DNA of 64,000 nt from Eulemur rufifrons (taxonomy: Eukaryota; Chordata; Mammalia; Primates; Lemuridae), in assembly GCF_041146395.1 (NCBI RefSeq), contig NC_090990.1, forward strand, positions 50,575,501-50,639,500, written 5' to 3'. Positions within the stretch are counted from its first letter, which is position 1; the number at the start of each line of letters is the position of its first letter. Position numbers and translations under genes: made by a program. Of the stretch, positions 37,291 through 49,084 are shown piece after piece. The notes below the pieces were generated by a model. The model did not search any database. It had not been told where the DNA came from and saw only the letters and a program-made list of their open reading frames with translations.

Positions 37291-37589
37291 CTGAGGATGT
37301 CAGGAAATCCTTCACAGAAGGGGAAAGACGCTTGCATTATTACTTAAAGGAAGCATTCTTAATCTAAGCAGGCAGGTGCACCTGGGCATTTTGTTTCTTA
37401 GTCAACAATTATTCATTTTAAAAGATTGTTTCTTGTTACATCCTGGGATATGGAGTATCCTGTTTTGGTTCTTCTACTTTGCAAACAGAGAAAAATGTAA
37501 GAAATTAATTAGCTCATCCAAGTGCATACCAGTTTTGTCGTTTAACCAGTAAAGGCCTTCTGTGAGAAAAGACTGCGCAGTTAATCTGC

Positions 37590-37940
37590 ATTGAATACTT
37601 ACTTTTTGCAAAGTTGTGGGGGATGGGAGATACAGAAATGCATGACCATTAAGAGACACCACTAGGTGCATGCAACTAGGGGTGGGTAAGGATTCTGAGA
37701 TGAGCACACTACAAAGACAGAGAAGATAGAACGGTCACTTTGTGATGCCAGACTAGAGTGCAGGAATAAAGAAGAGATCACAGTAAAGTGGGGTGGTCAG
37801 AAAAGGCCATCATAAGGGAGGTGAACTTGAAAAGCTGGACTTTAAAAAATGAATGGAACTTTGACAGTGGGTAGAAAAGGGGATGGGGAGCAGGTTGGGA
37901 AGAAGATGGGATATGAGCAAAGGGCATGGCAGTGAGGACA
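37590..37940 (+). repeat. Repeat A fragment
   Basis: 'ggatgggagatacagaaatg', 'gtggggtggtcagaaaaggc' and 'gggaggtgaacttgaaaagc' follow repeat A order. Confidence 0.45.
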
Positions 37941-38505
37941 CACAGCACCCACTCAGGAGACATAAAGCAGTCAAATTCTCTTTGTGTAGTTCTTAAAAGG
38001 TCAACTGTCCCAAAGTCACACAGCTATTTGGGACTAGGATGAGGTCTTTCAATTTGCAGCTTGACTTGCTCTGCCGTGCTTTGCAAACTTTGTATCTGCT
38101 GGTTGGGTGTTGCAAGGAAGGCACCATTTCCTCACTTTAAAGCAGGGAGACAGAAAAACTGGACCTAAGGCCTAATGGATGCAGATGCGGTTGCCTTCAA
38201 ACTCCAGCAGGCTGATGTCTACCTGCTGTGGCCAAGCAGGGCCACTCTACAGGGAAGCCACTACTGCCAATCTGATATTCTCGCCACATCCTGACTCTGA
38301 GCATGTGGCTCTGTGGGAATAGCCAAGGCCAGGGGCCTTCCTCAGGGCGTCCCTAACACCTGGCCACTCAAAGAGGATGGGGCCACACAGACTACCCTGG
38401 CTCTCAGAGGGACAGCAGTGCAGGAAGCATGTCTTGGCTTTACGACCCTGGATAGAGCAAGATTTGTGAGTCCCCGGTTAACTGCTCCAGGTGGTGTCCT
38501 CTTTA
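37941..38505. other. Intergenic, nothing firm
   Basis: A degenerate reverse MIR may lie at 38000-38090. The frame at 38313-38582 has no recognisable protein. Confidence 0.4.
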
Positions 38506-38835
38506 ATAAGCAATGTTACTTAGAAGATCATAGACTAAACTTGGAGAAAGATCTGGGTTCAGGTCCTATTCTAGGTTTGTGATCTGGAATAAGATATGAT
38601 ATTTTGTTACCAAGAGATTGGTTATGCCAATCTCCCTATTTTATAGGTTAAGAAAAACAAACCAGAAGCTTGGAAGAGTTTAATGACTTGTTCAAAGCTA
38701 TACAATACATTAAATCTCTAAATCTCTGTTTCTTCAAAATAAGAATAGTATCAACTCTATCTTCCTCACAAAGTTTTAAGAGGATCAAATAAAAAATATA
38801 TATGAATATTCACCACAGTACTTGATGTGGATGCC
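38506..38835 (+). repeat. MIR interrupted by a reverse MIR
   Basis: 38506-38600 and 38705-38835 are forward MIR parts ('gatctgggttcaggtcctat', then 'tctctgtttcttcaaaataa'). 38620-38704 is reverse ('attttataggttaagaaaaa'). Confidence 0.45.
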
Positions 38836-38885
38836 AGGGGCTCCTAATGTTCTCTTTCTACATGAGTAAAATGGTGGTAATCATT

Positions 38886-38893
38886 CACACGCG

Positions 38894-38924
<31 letters not shown>

Positions 38925-38932
38925 GCGCACAA
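38886..38932. repeat. Compound (CA)n(CG)n(CA)n alternating tract
   Basis: About 45 bp of strictly alternating pyrimidine-purine steps with a (CG)7 core, then about ten CA units and a final CGCG. Z-DNA-prone composition. Confidence 0.95.
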
Positions 38933-38935
38933 CAT

Positions 38936-39577
38936 AACATATAAGATTTATTTAAAAGGACCTTGAGAAGAAACTTATTAACTCAGGGTAAGAATGTGTT
39001 TATGAGCCCATTTCCGGGCTCACACTCTGGGGACCTGGGGCCACGCCTCACCCACGCCTGTGAGAGGTACTGCAAGTCTCACCATACCCAACATTACATT
39101 CAGAACTGCTGTCACTGGCGCTCTATCTCTGTCTTGTTCTCCTGCTATGCAGCTCACCTTTTCTGCGGAGCAGAGCCTTGCACAAATGTGTCTAATCAGG
39201 TTGCCCCCAGAAAGGAGAATCTTAGCTGCTATTTGGACCAGGGGTGCACAGCAAAAGGTCAAAGACATGTAGGACCAGGAAAGCTTGTGACTTGGCTATT
39301 CCACTCATGATGGGGTTTTTATATAAATGATCTGCATTCCTTTAAGAACAAACACCAGACACCCCTGCTCCTAGCTTCAGAATACATAAAAAGTAGAGAA
39401 GAGCAGAGAGGGATTTGTGTTTGTTTATCTTCATTTTAGGAAATAATTTATAACGCGAATACTCTAAATAGGAGTTTCCCTAGAACAATTAGACTGTTTT
39501 AATTAAAAATTTCATTCTCCTCCCAGCCTTTTGCAGTGTCCACATTATATAGCACAATCAAGCTAGGAGGTCTTATT
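38936..39577. other. Intergenic, nothing assigned
   Basis: The frame at 38963-39310 has no recognisable protein. Confidence 0.45.
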
Positions 39578-39730
39578 CCTGTTTCAGCATTTCTCAATGG
39601 AATATTCCAGAGTGCTTGTTAAAACACAGATCCATGGGTTCCAGTCCACACCAACTGGTGTAGAATGACTTGTGTAGGTAACTTAAGCAAGCTCTCATGC
39701 ACACGAGAATTTGAAAACAACTGCATGACC
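39578..39730 (+). repeat. MER5A-like hAT fragment
   Basis: 'gtttcagcatttctcaatgg', 'gtgcttgttaaaacacagat' and 'gagaatttgaaaacaactgc' follow MER5A order. Confidence 0.6.
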
Positions 39731-41475
39731 CTTCAAGCATCTGAAATCATTTCTATTTTTCATATATGAAACAGTCTGTTAGTTTAAACTCTTAAAATCT
39801 GTAGCCTTCGGGTCTCTATGTCTCTTCCAAGGTCACCAAACTCTAGTATTCAGCATAGGACTCCGCCAAAGAAATTAGATGGAGTATAATGGAAATACTG
39901 CCTCATGCTTCCTATAATAAATCTTCAGTCTTCTCTCTTCCTGCTCCAACTTTCTCCACAAACACACAGCAGTAAAATACACCTATTTTTAAAGTTCTAT
40001 TCTTATGCACCACAAAGCTTAAGAAACACTGCCCTCCTTGTGGTAGGTGCTGTACAAGCCGATGTCTCTGATTAGTAGGCAGGGCATATGAGGAATGTGT
40101 GGTGAGTGCGTCAGCGGGAGGAAGGAAGACAGGGAGAAAAAAATAAAGGCAAGAAATGAAGAATCTACGTGGTTGCAGTGCCAAGAGCCAGAAGGGTTAG
40201 GTACTGGTCTTAGCTCTGTCATTAACTTAGTGTGTGATCTGAGGTGAGTCACACCTCTCTCTGGGCCACAGGGTACTCACCTAGGACCAGGCAGAATTCT
40301 CTAAGGCAGAGCTTCCCAACCTATGTGCAGTATCACACCAGTGTGCCACGTGTGGATTACAGGTGTGCTATGAATTACAGAGTTCTTCAGCACTCGGAGT
40401 GTGCCTCCAGCCAAGAAGGGCCCTATCACAATTTTATTGGGGAGTGGTCTGAGCAGTGGAGAAGTCCAAGGATCACCCTTATCATCCTCAGAGAAGGCAG
40501 TGAGCACAACGAGTCACATTTACCATGCATTTCTCCACCAAAATGCCCTAAGTACATGCAGCCAAGAAGGTGCTCTCCTGCATGGGAATCTCAGTAGCCA
40601 GCTACAAAGTGCCCCACTAACTGGTCTAGATTAGGTCTGAGGACCAGTAGCGAGTTTGTGTCCAAGTGCCCAGAAGCTTTGAGCTCAGCCCAAGATGCAG
40701 CCAGTGGGGATGAATGAGTGCAGAAACACAGTGGGGGCTTCTGGTCTGCCCAGTGGCAGTGGTAGCCCAGAATCTTTGTCTTTACACGCATCAGAGACTC
40801 TGGTCCATCTTCAGCAGATGGACATGAAGCCCATTTGGTGGTTTCCATGGTAGATGCAGGGAAACTGCTCTTACAATGCATATACAATATACAAATTAGA
40901 CCTTCCTTACTATTATGAAACAAGAGATACATAAAAGGTTGTATTTGAAATACCTTTTTTCTATTATAAAAACTAAACATTAAATTATCAGTATATGAAA
41001 AGAATAAGCTATTAGGTCCTTTAATTTCAAATGACGTAAATCTTCAGATAATTGTAAACAATGTTTTAAAATTTTTTTATCATCTCCCGATGTGAATGAA
41101 GGTTCTTGTCAAAAGACACACTAGGAATTTGAGACAATCATCATTAAAAAGTCTTGACTGGCGTTTCATGCAGCTATTTTGAGTATCGTTCTGTTGGTAA
41201 AAAGATATGTCAATTGTAGTAAGTTCAAATTTCTAATTTAAAATTTTGAAATAATTTTATTTGGAACTTTTATATAAATTTTATACTTAACATTTTTCTA
41301 AATATCCTATATTTTACTTTTCCTATAAGTATATAAATATAAGGTGTAATGAATTTTTTCACTGAGTTTTATTTAGCTATTCCCAGATCCCTCCAGTTTA
41401 CTCTTTGTTCTATGCAAATATTTTTATTTTCTATGTGTGCAAAATGTGACAAAGGATGGGTGCAGAGTTTTAGGG
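39731..41475. other. Intergenic; possible unnamed element at 40305-40430
   Basis: 'gcttcccaacctatgtgcag' and 'ggattacaggtgtgctatga' look repeat-derived but I cannot name the family. No gene seen. Confidence 0.35.
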
Positions 41476-41689
41476 TAGTGATTTTCCACTGGGAGTGATT
41501 TTGCCTCCCAGGGGACATTTGACAATGCCTGGAGACATTTTGGTTGTCACCACTGGGAAGCTTCTTCCTGGCATCTAATGGACAGAGACCAGGAATGCTG
41601 CCAAGCACCCTACAATGTACAGGAAAAATCCCCCATAAAAAGAATTATTGGACCCCAAAATATCAATACAGCCAAGGACAGAAACCCTG
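41476..41689 (+). mobile_element. MER20 (hAT-Charlie) with 8-bp target duplication
   Basis: 'actgggagtgattttgcctc', 'ggggacatttgacaatgcct' and 'acattttggttgtcaccact' are MER20 blocks. Flanks ttttaggg (41468-41475) and ttctaggg (41690-41697) match at 7 of 8, as expected for hAT insertion. Confidence 0.88.
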
Positions 41690-41697
41690 TTCTAGGG

Positions 41698-42534
41698 CCT
41701 CTCTCAGATTCTAATGTTCTAATTCTGAATTATTAGTGTTCTTGTAGTTTAGAGGAGAGGATAGTTGGCAATATGGATGCAGCCAGGGATAGCCAGCTCT
41801 AATTTTCTGACTGCATCTCTCACAGCAGACCCAGTAGGCAGGTAAAACATGGGGCAGGACTTCCTGCGGGCCTACTGGAAATCAGGCTATGGATATTTGC
41901 TTGTGATGGGATGCATTTCAAAGCAGCAGCCATGTAACTTTTATGGCCATGACCTTAGTATTCCCAGATGAGCATGTTCTTTTCCTCCCCTTTTACTTGT
42001 TTTAAAGTTCCCGTATGGAAACAGCATTTTTGTTCCACTGGATTGTGACTCATGTTATTTTTCAACAACTCCCCTCTCCCTGCCCCCTACTCTGGATCTC
42101 AACCGTGACTAGCTTGGCTGAAATGGGTCTGTCAACAGGCAGAGACTCGCACCGACAGCTTTTCAACTCATCCCCTTCTCCTTCCCCTACAATTCCTTTG
42201 GAAGTTGAAGCCATCCTGTTTTTTGGTATTAATGCCCTACCTCCAAGACTAAACAAACTTTCCACTTCCTCACTCTCTGATACACGTACCTTCCATCCTC
42301 TTGGTGTGGGTTTTATTTTTACACTTCAGGATGATTCAAGTGATTAGGGATCAGACCAATCCTGGCAGCCACACTCTTTCATCAATATGGCTCTCACCAC
42401 CACTTCAGTCAATTTTACAGCAGATCCACATCTGCCACCTGACAGCAAGGGCAGGTTTAATGGAGCGTTAGATGCTTTTATTTATCCTAGGACTAACTGA
42501 GGATAGGCAATTCTACTAATACATGTTCTTGGAT
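41698..42534. other. Intergenic, nothing assigned
   Basis: Open frames at 42015-42347 and 42062-42265 overlap on opposite strands and show no known protein. Confidence 0.45.
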
Positions 42535-42650
42535 GGAAGACAGGTCAATAGATCCGGGGTCTTTGCTATGTAAATTTAAGCAAGTCACTCAGTCCTTGGA
42601 GCTTCACTTTGCTCACACGTAAAACAGCAGTAATAATCAGTAGGCTGCTG
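42535..42650 (+). repeat. MIR SINE fragment
   Basis: 'aagcaagtcactcagtcctt' followed by 'cacacgtaaaacagcagtaa' is the MIR core. Confidence 0.6.
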
Positions 42651-42904
42651 AATTTTTTTCTAACTTTTTAAAAGAGAGAAAGCACTGAGAAATTTTGAAA
42701 AACATATCAATATTAGGAAATGCACAATTTTATGGCATTGACTCATTGTTAATGTATCATTTCTACTGAAATGAGGAAGTTGGTTTTTACAGTTGGGGTC
42801 AGGAAATAGTTTACATCCTTTGCAGGCTTTAGAGGCCCTGGAAGATTATGGTCATTGATGTGACCTGTGATAGCACTTTACTGTTGGCAAAACCAAGCCG
42901 TCAA

Positions 42905-43095
42905 TCCATTTAAGGAATATATATTAGGCCTCTATTATGCTCTTTGAACACCGTGATATTTGTTTCTGTTTCGTAGATGAGAATACTGAAGCACCAGACA
43001 GTTAAGTGTACTGTTCAAGACAACCACACAATTTTGACCAAGGAAGAAGGTGGAGGGTAGAACGGCATGAGAGGAGCTATGTCCAGAACAATTAG
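42905..43095 (-). repeat. MIR SINE
   Basis: 'cgtagatgagaatactgaag' and 'ttcaagacaaccacacaatt' match reverse MIR; diverged. Confidence 0.5.
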
Positions 43096-43829
43096 TAATT
43101 CCCATGCTCAGTTCCATGATTTGAATCCTAAATGGGCACTTCTCTAGATAAAAATGCAACTACTTAAGTCAAATACTCAGTATTTATTGCCTTGGTAAAT
43201 TGTAGTGTTCAGGTATTCACCAGAAACAAGAGCTTAAGTTAATGTTATTTTTTGAAATACTTGGTTTATTGACCTGATTGTTTGAAAATGCTATCCAGAA
43301 TTTTCCCTCATACTTCTGAGTCATTCTCACCAGGCAGACAACATCCAGTGCTTCTCCATGATACAATAACCATCCCCCCTCTAATTTCCTTCCTCTACCT
43401 AACAGATACTTGAGTTACAGTATCCAACTTCAATTCATGTGAATATTTGAACTGGGGAAACTGAGAGTCCAGAGAAGAAAGTATGTCCTGCTGATGTATC
43501 CCAATTTAGAGACTTCCCTTTCTGCCTTTTTCTTGGGGAGGCCCCTTACAGTTCAGTTAGGAATGCCCTAAATCCCGACCCATGTCTGGAGTCTACTGAA
43601 ATCTCAGTGTGCGTTAAAGCTCTCAAAACTTTCAAATCTCTTAGGGGTCCTAATTGTTCGGTGCTCCCGACTTGGAAGGCAGATGACCACATCCTCAGGT
43701 CTCCTTTTATCACGTTTACCCCAGACTTGAGTTCACTAAATGAGGTGTGTGGGTGTTTAGAAAAAATACTCCAGTGGTGTTGGCAAAGCAAGACAATTAG
43801 AAATGTGTTTCGAGAACTGCCTCCAGGTT
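43096..43829. other. Intergenic, nothing assigned
   Basis: No gene or named repeat. Confidence 0.45.
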
Positions 43830-44028
43830 CTGTACTAGTTAGAACACTGTATCCTCGCCAGCATTCGATAGCATCAGTTTTTTCTATTTTTAGCCATTCT
43901 AATAGGTATGTAATGGTATCTCATGGTGGTTTTCACTTGGATTTCCCTAATGGTTAATGATTTTAAGCATCTTTTCAAATTCTTATTTTCCATACATCTA
44001 TCTTCTTTGGTGAAGTGTCTTGAATATA

Positions 44029-44121
44029 TATACACACACACATATATAACACATCTATACTACACATATATTACATTTATTATATATTACATAGATTACA
44101 TATATATTACACATATATATG
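44029..44121. repeat. AT-rich (TA/CA)n region
   Basis: Irregular TATA and ACAC units joining the old L1 and the next transposon. Confidence 0.85.
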
Positions 44122-44475
44122 TAACAAGCATGTGCTATTTAATAATGGGATTACGTTTTGAAAAATGCATCATTAGGTGATTCATGATTATGTGAACATC
44201 ATAGAATGCACTTATACAAACCTAGATGGTATAGCTTACTACACATGTGGGCCATATGGTATAGCCTATTGCTCCTAGGCTACAAACCTGTACAGCATGT
44301 TACTGTACTGAATACTGTAGGCAATTGTGACACAATGATAGGTATTTATATATCTAAACATATCTAAATGTACAAAAGATACAGTAAAAATACAGTATTA
44401 TAATCTTATGGGACAACTGTTGTATAATGCAGTCCATCATTGACTGAACCACCCTTATGTGGTACATGACTGTAA
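44122..44475 (-). mobile_element. Tigger-like DNA transposon, nonautonomous
   Basis: Blocks 'ggtatagcctattgctccta', 'ggctacaaacctgtacagca' and 'agtattataatcttatggga' belong to a well-known primate Tc1/pogo-type MITE-like family. The ends 'acaagcatgtgcta' and the complement of 'ggtacatgactgta' form imperfect terminal inverted repeats. Subfamily uncertain. Confidence 0.6.
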
Positions 44476-44486
44476 ATATTGTAAAT

Positions 44487-44513
44487 ATGTGTGTGTGTGT
44501 GTGTGTGTGTGTA
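44487..44513. repeat. (GT)n microsatellite
   Basis: About 13 TG units. Confidence 0.95.
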
Positions 44514-44717
44514 TGAGACTTCTAAGACAAAAAACATTGTTAATGAGGCAGATGACTCTGGAGAAAACATTTTAAAAAGCCATCCAACAAAATGTCTCCT
44601 CATCCCTAGAGGTTCCACTTCCTGGTCCTTCAACTGTTTCTGATGTTTCTTCTCATCTAGAAAATAAAGGAAGATAAAATATGTTATACAGTAACCTTTT
44701 CATCAAAATACAGCATC

Positions 44718-45025
<308 letters not shown>

Positions 45026-45059
45026 CCCACAGCATGGTTGGTGGAGACTGAAAGCCTGC

Positions 45060-45395
45060 CATTGTTTGCTGTTGCTGTTGTTTCAGATGATACAGGTATT
45101 CTGGTGAAGCTACATGCTGCCTAGTTACCCTGAACACGTTGACACCTTTGCTTTCTGATGCTTCAATACATACAAACTTTGTTTCATGCACAAAATTATT
45201 TAAAATATTGTATAAAATTACCTTCAGTCTGTATGTATAAGGCATATATGAAACATAAATGAATTTCTTATTTAGACTTGGGTCCCATACCCAAGATATC
45301 TCATTATGTCTATGCAAATATGTCAAAATCCAAAAAATTTCAATATCCAAAACACGTCTAATCCCAAGCGTTTTGGATAAGTGATACTCAACCTA
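45060..45395. repeat. Tigger/MER-type DNA transposon fragment
   Basis: 'tttgtttcatgcacaaaatt', 'acttgggtcccatacccaag' and 'gcgttttggataagtgatac' are blocks of a common Tigger-type element. Subfamily and orientation not fixed. Confidence 0.5.
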
Positions 45396-45550
45396 CATAT
45401 ATATAATCAAGTCCTCTATCAGGTACATGATTTGAAAACATCTTCTGTTAGCCTGTAGCTTGTCTTTTTATTCTCTTGAAATTGTTTTTTAGAGTACAGG
45501 TTTTAAATTTTTATGAAGTCAAAAGTGTCAATTTTTTCTTTTGTAGACTG

Positions 45551-46888
45551 TTTTCTTTTTTTTCATTTCTGCATATTATGGGGGTACAAATGTTTAGGTT
45601 ACGTATGTTGCCCTTGGCCCCCCCACCCTGAGTCAGAGCTTCAAGTGTGTCCATCCCTCAGACGGTGTGCATCACACTCGTTATGTATGTATATATCCAT
45701 GCCCTCCTCCCCCCTCCCATCTGCCTGATGCCCAATAAATGTTATTCCTGTATATGCACTTAGGTGTTGATCAGTAAAACCAATTTGATGGTGAGTACAT
45801 GTGGTGCTTATTTTTCTATTCTTGGGATACTTCACTTAGTAGAATGGGTTCCAGCTCTATCCAGGAAAATAGAAGAGGTGCTATATCATAAGCCACATAT
45901 GACAAACCCACAGCCAACATCATACTGAATGGGGAAAAATTGAAAGCATTCTTACTTAGAACTGGAACCAGACAAGGTTGCCCACTATCTCCACTTCTAT
46001 TCAACATAGTGCTGGAAGTCCTTGCTAGAGCAACTAGACAAGAGAGCGGAATTAAGGGCATCCAAATGGGGGCAGAAGAAATCAAACTCTCACTCTTTGC
46101 TGATAATATGATATTATATCTAGAAAACCCCCAGGATTCAACAAAGAGACTCCTGGAATTGATAAATGAATTCAGTAAAGTCTCAGGATACAAAATCAAT
46201 ACACACAAATCAGAGGCATTCATATATGCCAATAACAGTCAAACTGAGAACCAAATCAAAGACTCAATACCCTTCACGATAGCAACAAAGAAAATAATGT
46301 ACCTAGGAATATATTTAACTAAGAAGGTAAAAAAACCTCTACAGGAAGAACTACAAAACACTGAGGAAGGAAATAGCAGAGGACGTAAACAGGTGGAAAA
46401 CCATACCATGCTCGTGGGCTGACAGAATCAACATTGTTAAAATGTCTATACCACCCAAGGTGATCTACAGATTCAATGCAATCCCTATTAAAATACCAAA
46501 TCATTTTTCACAGATATAGAAAAAATAATTTTACGCTTCGTATGGAATGAGAGAAGACCCTGTATAGCAAAAGCAATCCTAGACAATAAAAACAAAATGG
46601 GAGGCATCAATTTATCAGACTTCAAACTATACTACAAGGCTTTAGTAATTAAAACAGCTTGGTACTGGCATAAAAACAGGGACATTGACCAGTGAAACAG
46701 AACTGAGAACCCAGATATAAAACCATCCTCATATAGCCATCTAATCTTTGACAAAGCAGACAAACACATACACTGGGGAAAAGAATCCTTATTCAATAAA
46801 TGGTGCTGGGAAAACTGTATAGCCACGTGTGGACTGAAACAGGATCCACCCCTTTCACCTCTCACAAAAATCAACTCATAGTGGGTAA
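45551..46888 (-). mobile_element. Young L1 with 5' inversion (twin priming), minus strand
   Basis: 45551-45888 is antisense: T-run, C-rich 3'-UTR tract, end of ORF2 near 'ccagctctatccaggaaaat'. 45889-46888 is sense-oriented ORF2 from 'ccacatatgacaaaccca' to 'cacaaaaatcaactcatagt', including [14 protein letters not shown] and LFADNM, where the second Asp of FADD is Asn. A stop and frame changes follow. A weak 7-bp flank match (tagactg at 45544-45550, tagattg at 46889-46895) may be the target duplication. Confidence 0.85.
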
Positions 46889-47689
46889 TAGATTGCTTTC
46901 TTGATGTCATCTCTAAGAAGACTTTGCATAACCCAACCTAGATTCACAAAAGTTTCCTATGTTCTAGAGGTTGTATAGCTTTAGTGTTTTAAATTTAGGT
47001 TTATAATCCATTTTTGTTTATTTTGCAAAGTGTATATCAAACTTCATTTCTTGCACATATTCAATTGTTCCAGAATTGTTTATTCAAAAGCTCCTTCTTT
47101 CTTCACATTTTCCTTTGTAGCTTCATTAAAATTCATTTGTCCATATATATGTGTGTGTGCATTTATATATGTCTATTTCTGGACTCCTTATTCTGATCCA
47201 CTAATTTATTTGCCTGTCTTAATGGTAATGCCATATATTGTCTTGATTACTGTAACTTTATAGTAAGGCTTGAAATCAGTTAGCACTACTCCTCCAACTT
47301 TGCTCCTCTTTTTCAAAGTTATTTTGGCTATTCTAAGTCATTTGCATTTCCATTTGAATTTTAGAATCAAATTATCAGTTTCCACAAAATCCTGCATTAG
47401 ACTCCTCTTGAATTCCTCCTCCTGTGTCACACCTGGACTTTCTCAAAGCAATAAGCTGGGGAAATGGGCTCAACTCATTTGTTTCTCATCTTTCAGGTAT
47501 CACTGCCCTTCATTGCCTGATGTCTAGGGTCTTCAAAACCATAGTTTCACATAATTTTTCTCTTTTTTTGTTATTCTTATTGTTGTTTTGGGCAGCAGGG
47601 TAAATACAGTCTTCATTACTCCATCTTTTTTGGAAGCAGATTTGTGGTCACATTTTTTGAAGTATCCTTATCTTTTAGGTTAACATATT

Positions 47690-47885
47690 GAGCTATGTAA
47701 AGATAAGATGAGATGATGTCTGGAATTTGCTTCAACATACTACTGACATCTGAAAGTATGTGGGGGATAGATGAAACAATTGGCTCTGAATTGGTAACTG
47801 TTCACACTGGGTGATGGGGAATTGTACATTAGGAAAAAAGTTTGTTCAAGTTTGAAATTTTCCATAAAAATGTTTTCTGTATAAA
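47690..47885 (+). mobile_element. Old L1 3' end fragment
   Basis: 'gaaagtatgtgggggataga', 'cacactgggtgatggggaat' and 'tgaaattttccataaaaatg' follow the 3' end of an old L1M-type element. Confidence 0.6.
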
Positions 47886-47961
47886 GATATTAATATCTGT
47901 CTAGCTCACAATATTTCTTTGAGGATTAAACATGGAATTGTATGTATTTAGTGCTATGCTT

Positions 47962-47977
47962 AGAACTTAATGAAGAG
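47962..47977 (+). repeat. Left target-site duplication of the composite L1
   Basis: 'agaacttaatgaagag', identical to 56676-56691. Confidence 0.95.
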
Positions 47978-47986
47978 ATAGGAAGA

Positions 47987-47996
47987 AAGATGGCGG
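47987..47996 (+). promoter_or_regulatory. YY1-type site at the L1 start
   Basis: AAGATGGCGG about ten bases after the insertion point, the same place where human L1 has its YY1 site that sets the transcription start. Confidence 0.75.
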
Positions 47997-48583
47997 AGTG
48001 GTGGTGATGGCCTGAATCTGCGCTCCCGGGAAGGAAGGCATCGATCCGGACCTGCCACAACGCTAGAAGACCGCTCCCACACAGGAACAGCAGTGTGAAT
48101 CCACGGAGAATCAGCGTGGGACAAACAGAGCGAGTGAGGTCTGAGGTGAACGAAAATTGGGAACGCGGGACAGACACTAGCCAGTAGAGCACGGGTCGGA
48201 TACACCCGTCCCCAGCCGGGACGGGTGCAGCCTCTCGGGAAAGCGGCTTGCTCTCCGCTCCCAATTGAACAGAGCCTTGACCCAGGCCAGCATAGAATCA
48301 CTGAGGGATACGTGGCGCATTGGAGACAGGCTTTTTTGCAAAATTACCTTAGAACCTGGGGGATCTCAGCTGAGACAGCGCTTGGCGAGGAGGGACGGAT
48401 CTGCCCCAGGGCGGAAAAACACAAAAAACTCCCGGACAGCAAATAGCGTCGTACCCCGTGCTGCCTTTTTCGGCAGTTCTCCAGCCGGTCACCCCCGGTG
48501 CGTGTCCTTGCTGGCCAGCCCCCGGGCAGTGGCGGTCTCTGACTGCTGGGGAGCCGGTCCCCTCCAGCCCCGGAGCTCGGCAG

Positions 48584-48594
48584 GCGCCATCTTG
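48584..48594 (-). promoter_or_regulatory. Reverse YY1-like motif, unit 1
   Basis: 'GCGCCATCTTG' on +; the minus strand reads CAAGATGGCGC. Function inferred from the motif only. Confidence 0.5.
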
Positions 48595-48775
48595 AAAGCG
48601 AAGGCAAAACCGCTCGGGAGCCAAAAAGTGCCCAGCGGCTCTTTCTGCCCGTGCTGCCTTTTTCGGCAGTTCTCCAGCCGGTCACCCCCGGTGCGTGTCC
48701 TTGCTGGCCAGACCCCGGGCAGTGGCGGTCTCCGCCTGCCGGGGAGCCGGCCCCCTCCGGCCCGGAGCTCGGCAG

Positions 48776-48786
48776 GCGCCATCTTG
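48776..48786 (-). promoter_or_regulatory. Reverse YY1-like motif, unit 2
   Basis: Same reverse motif (CAAGATGGCGC on the minus strand), one period downstream of the first. Confidence 0.5.
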
Positions 48787-48969
48787 AAAGCGAAGGCAAA
48801 ACCGCTCGGGAGCCAAAAAGTGCCCAGCGGCTCTTTCTGCCCGTGCTGCCTTTTTCGGCGGTTCTCCAGCCGGTGACCCCCAGTGCGTGTCCTTGCTCGC
48901 CAGCCCCCGGGCAGTGGCGGTCTCTGCCTGCCGGGGAGCCGGTCTCCTCCAGCCCCGGAGCTCTGCAGG

Positions 48970-48979
48970 CACCATCTTG
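48970..48979 (-). promoter_or_regulatory. Reverse YY1-like motif, unit 3
   Basis: 'CACCATCTTG' on +; the minus strand reads CAAGATGGTG. A fourth, weaker CAAGATGA lies at 49425-49432. Confidence 0.45.
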
Positions 48980-49084
48980 AAAGCGAGGGCGAAACCGCTC
49001 GGGAGCCATAAAGTGCCGAGCGGCTCTCTCTGCCCGGCGCCCTCCACTGGTCTCTGAACCAACGCCAGGAGTGCGGGATATGCC

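Larger units (their letters stand above)
48456..49034 (+). repeat. Three tandem ~192-bp units in the L1 5' UTR
   Basis: Units begin at 'gtgctgcctttttcggc' at 48458, 48651 and 48843 (periods 193 and 192). Each contains 'gttctccagccggt', 'ccgggcagtggcggtct', 'gcaggcgccatcttgaaagc' (third: 'caccatcttg') and 'gaaaccgctcgggagcca'-type ends. Units 1-3 are close but not identical. Confidence 0.93.

Noticed and set aside
38963..39310. 115-codon frame as a gene
   Set aside because: No family resemblance, opposite-strand frame of similar length, no exon signals.
48456..49034. Evenly spaced repeats as a CRISPR array or satellite
   Set aside because: Units are directly abutting, about 192 bp, in a L1 5' UTR of a mammalian genome; there are no short repeats with unique spacers.
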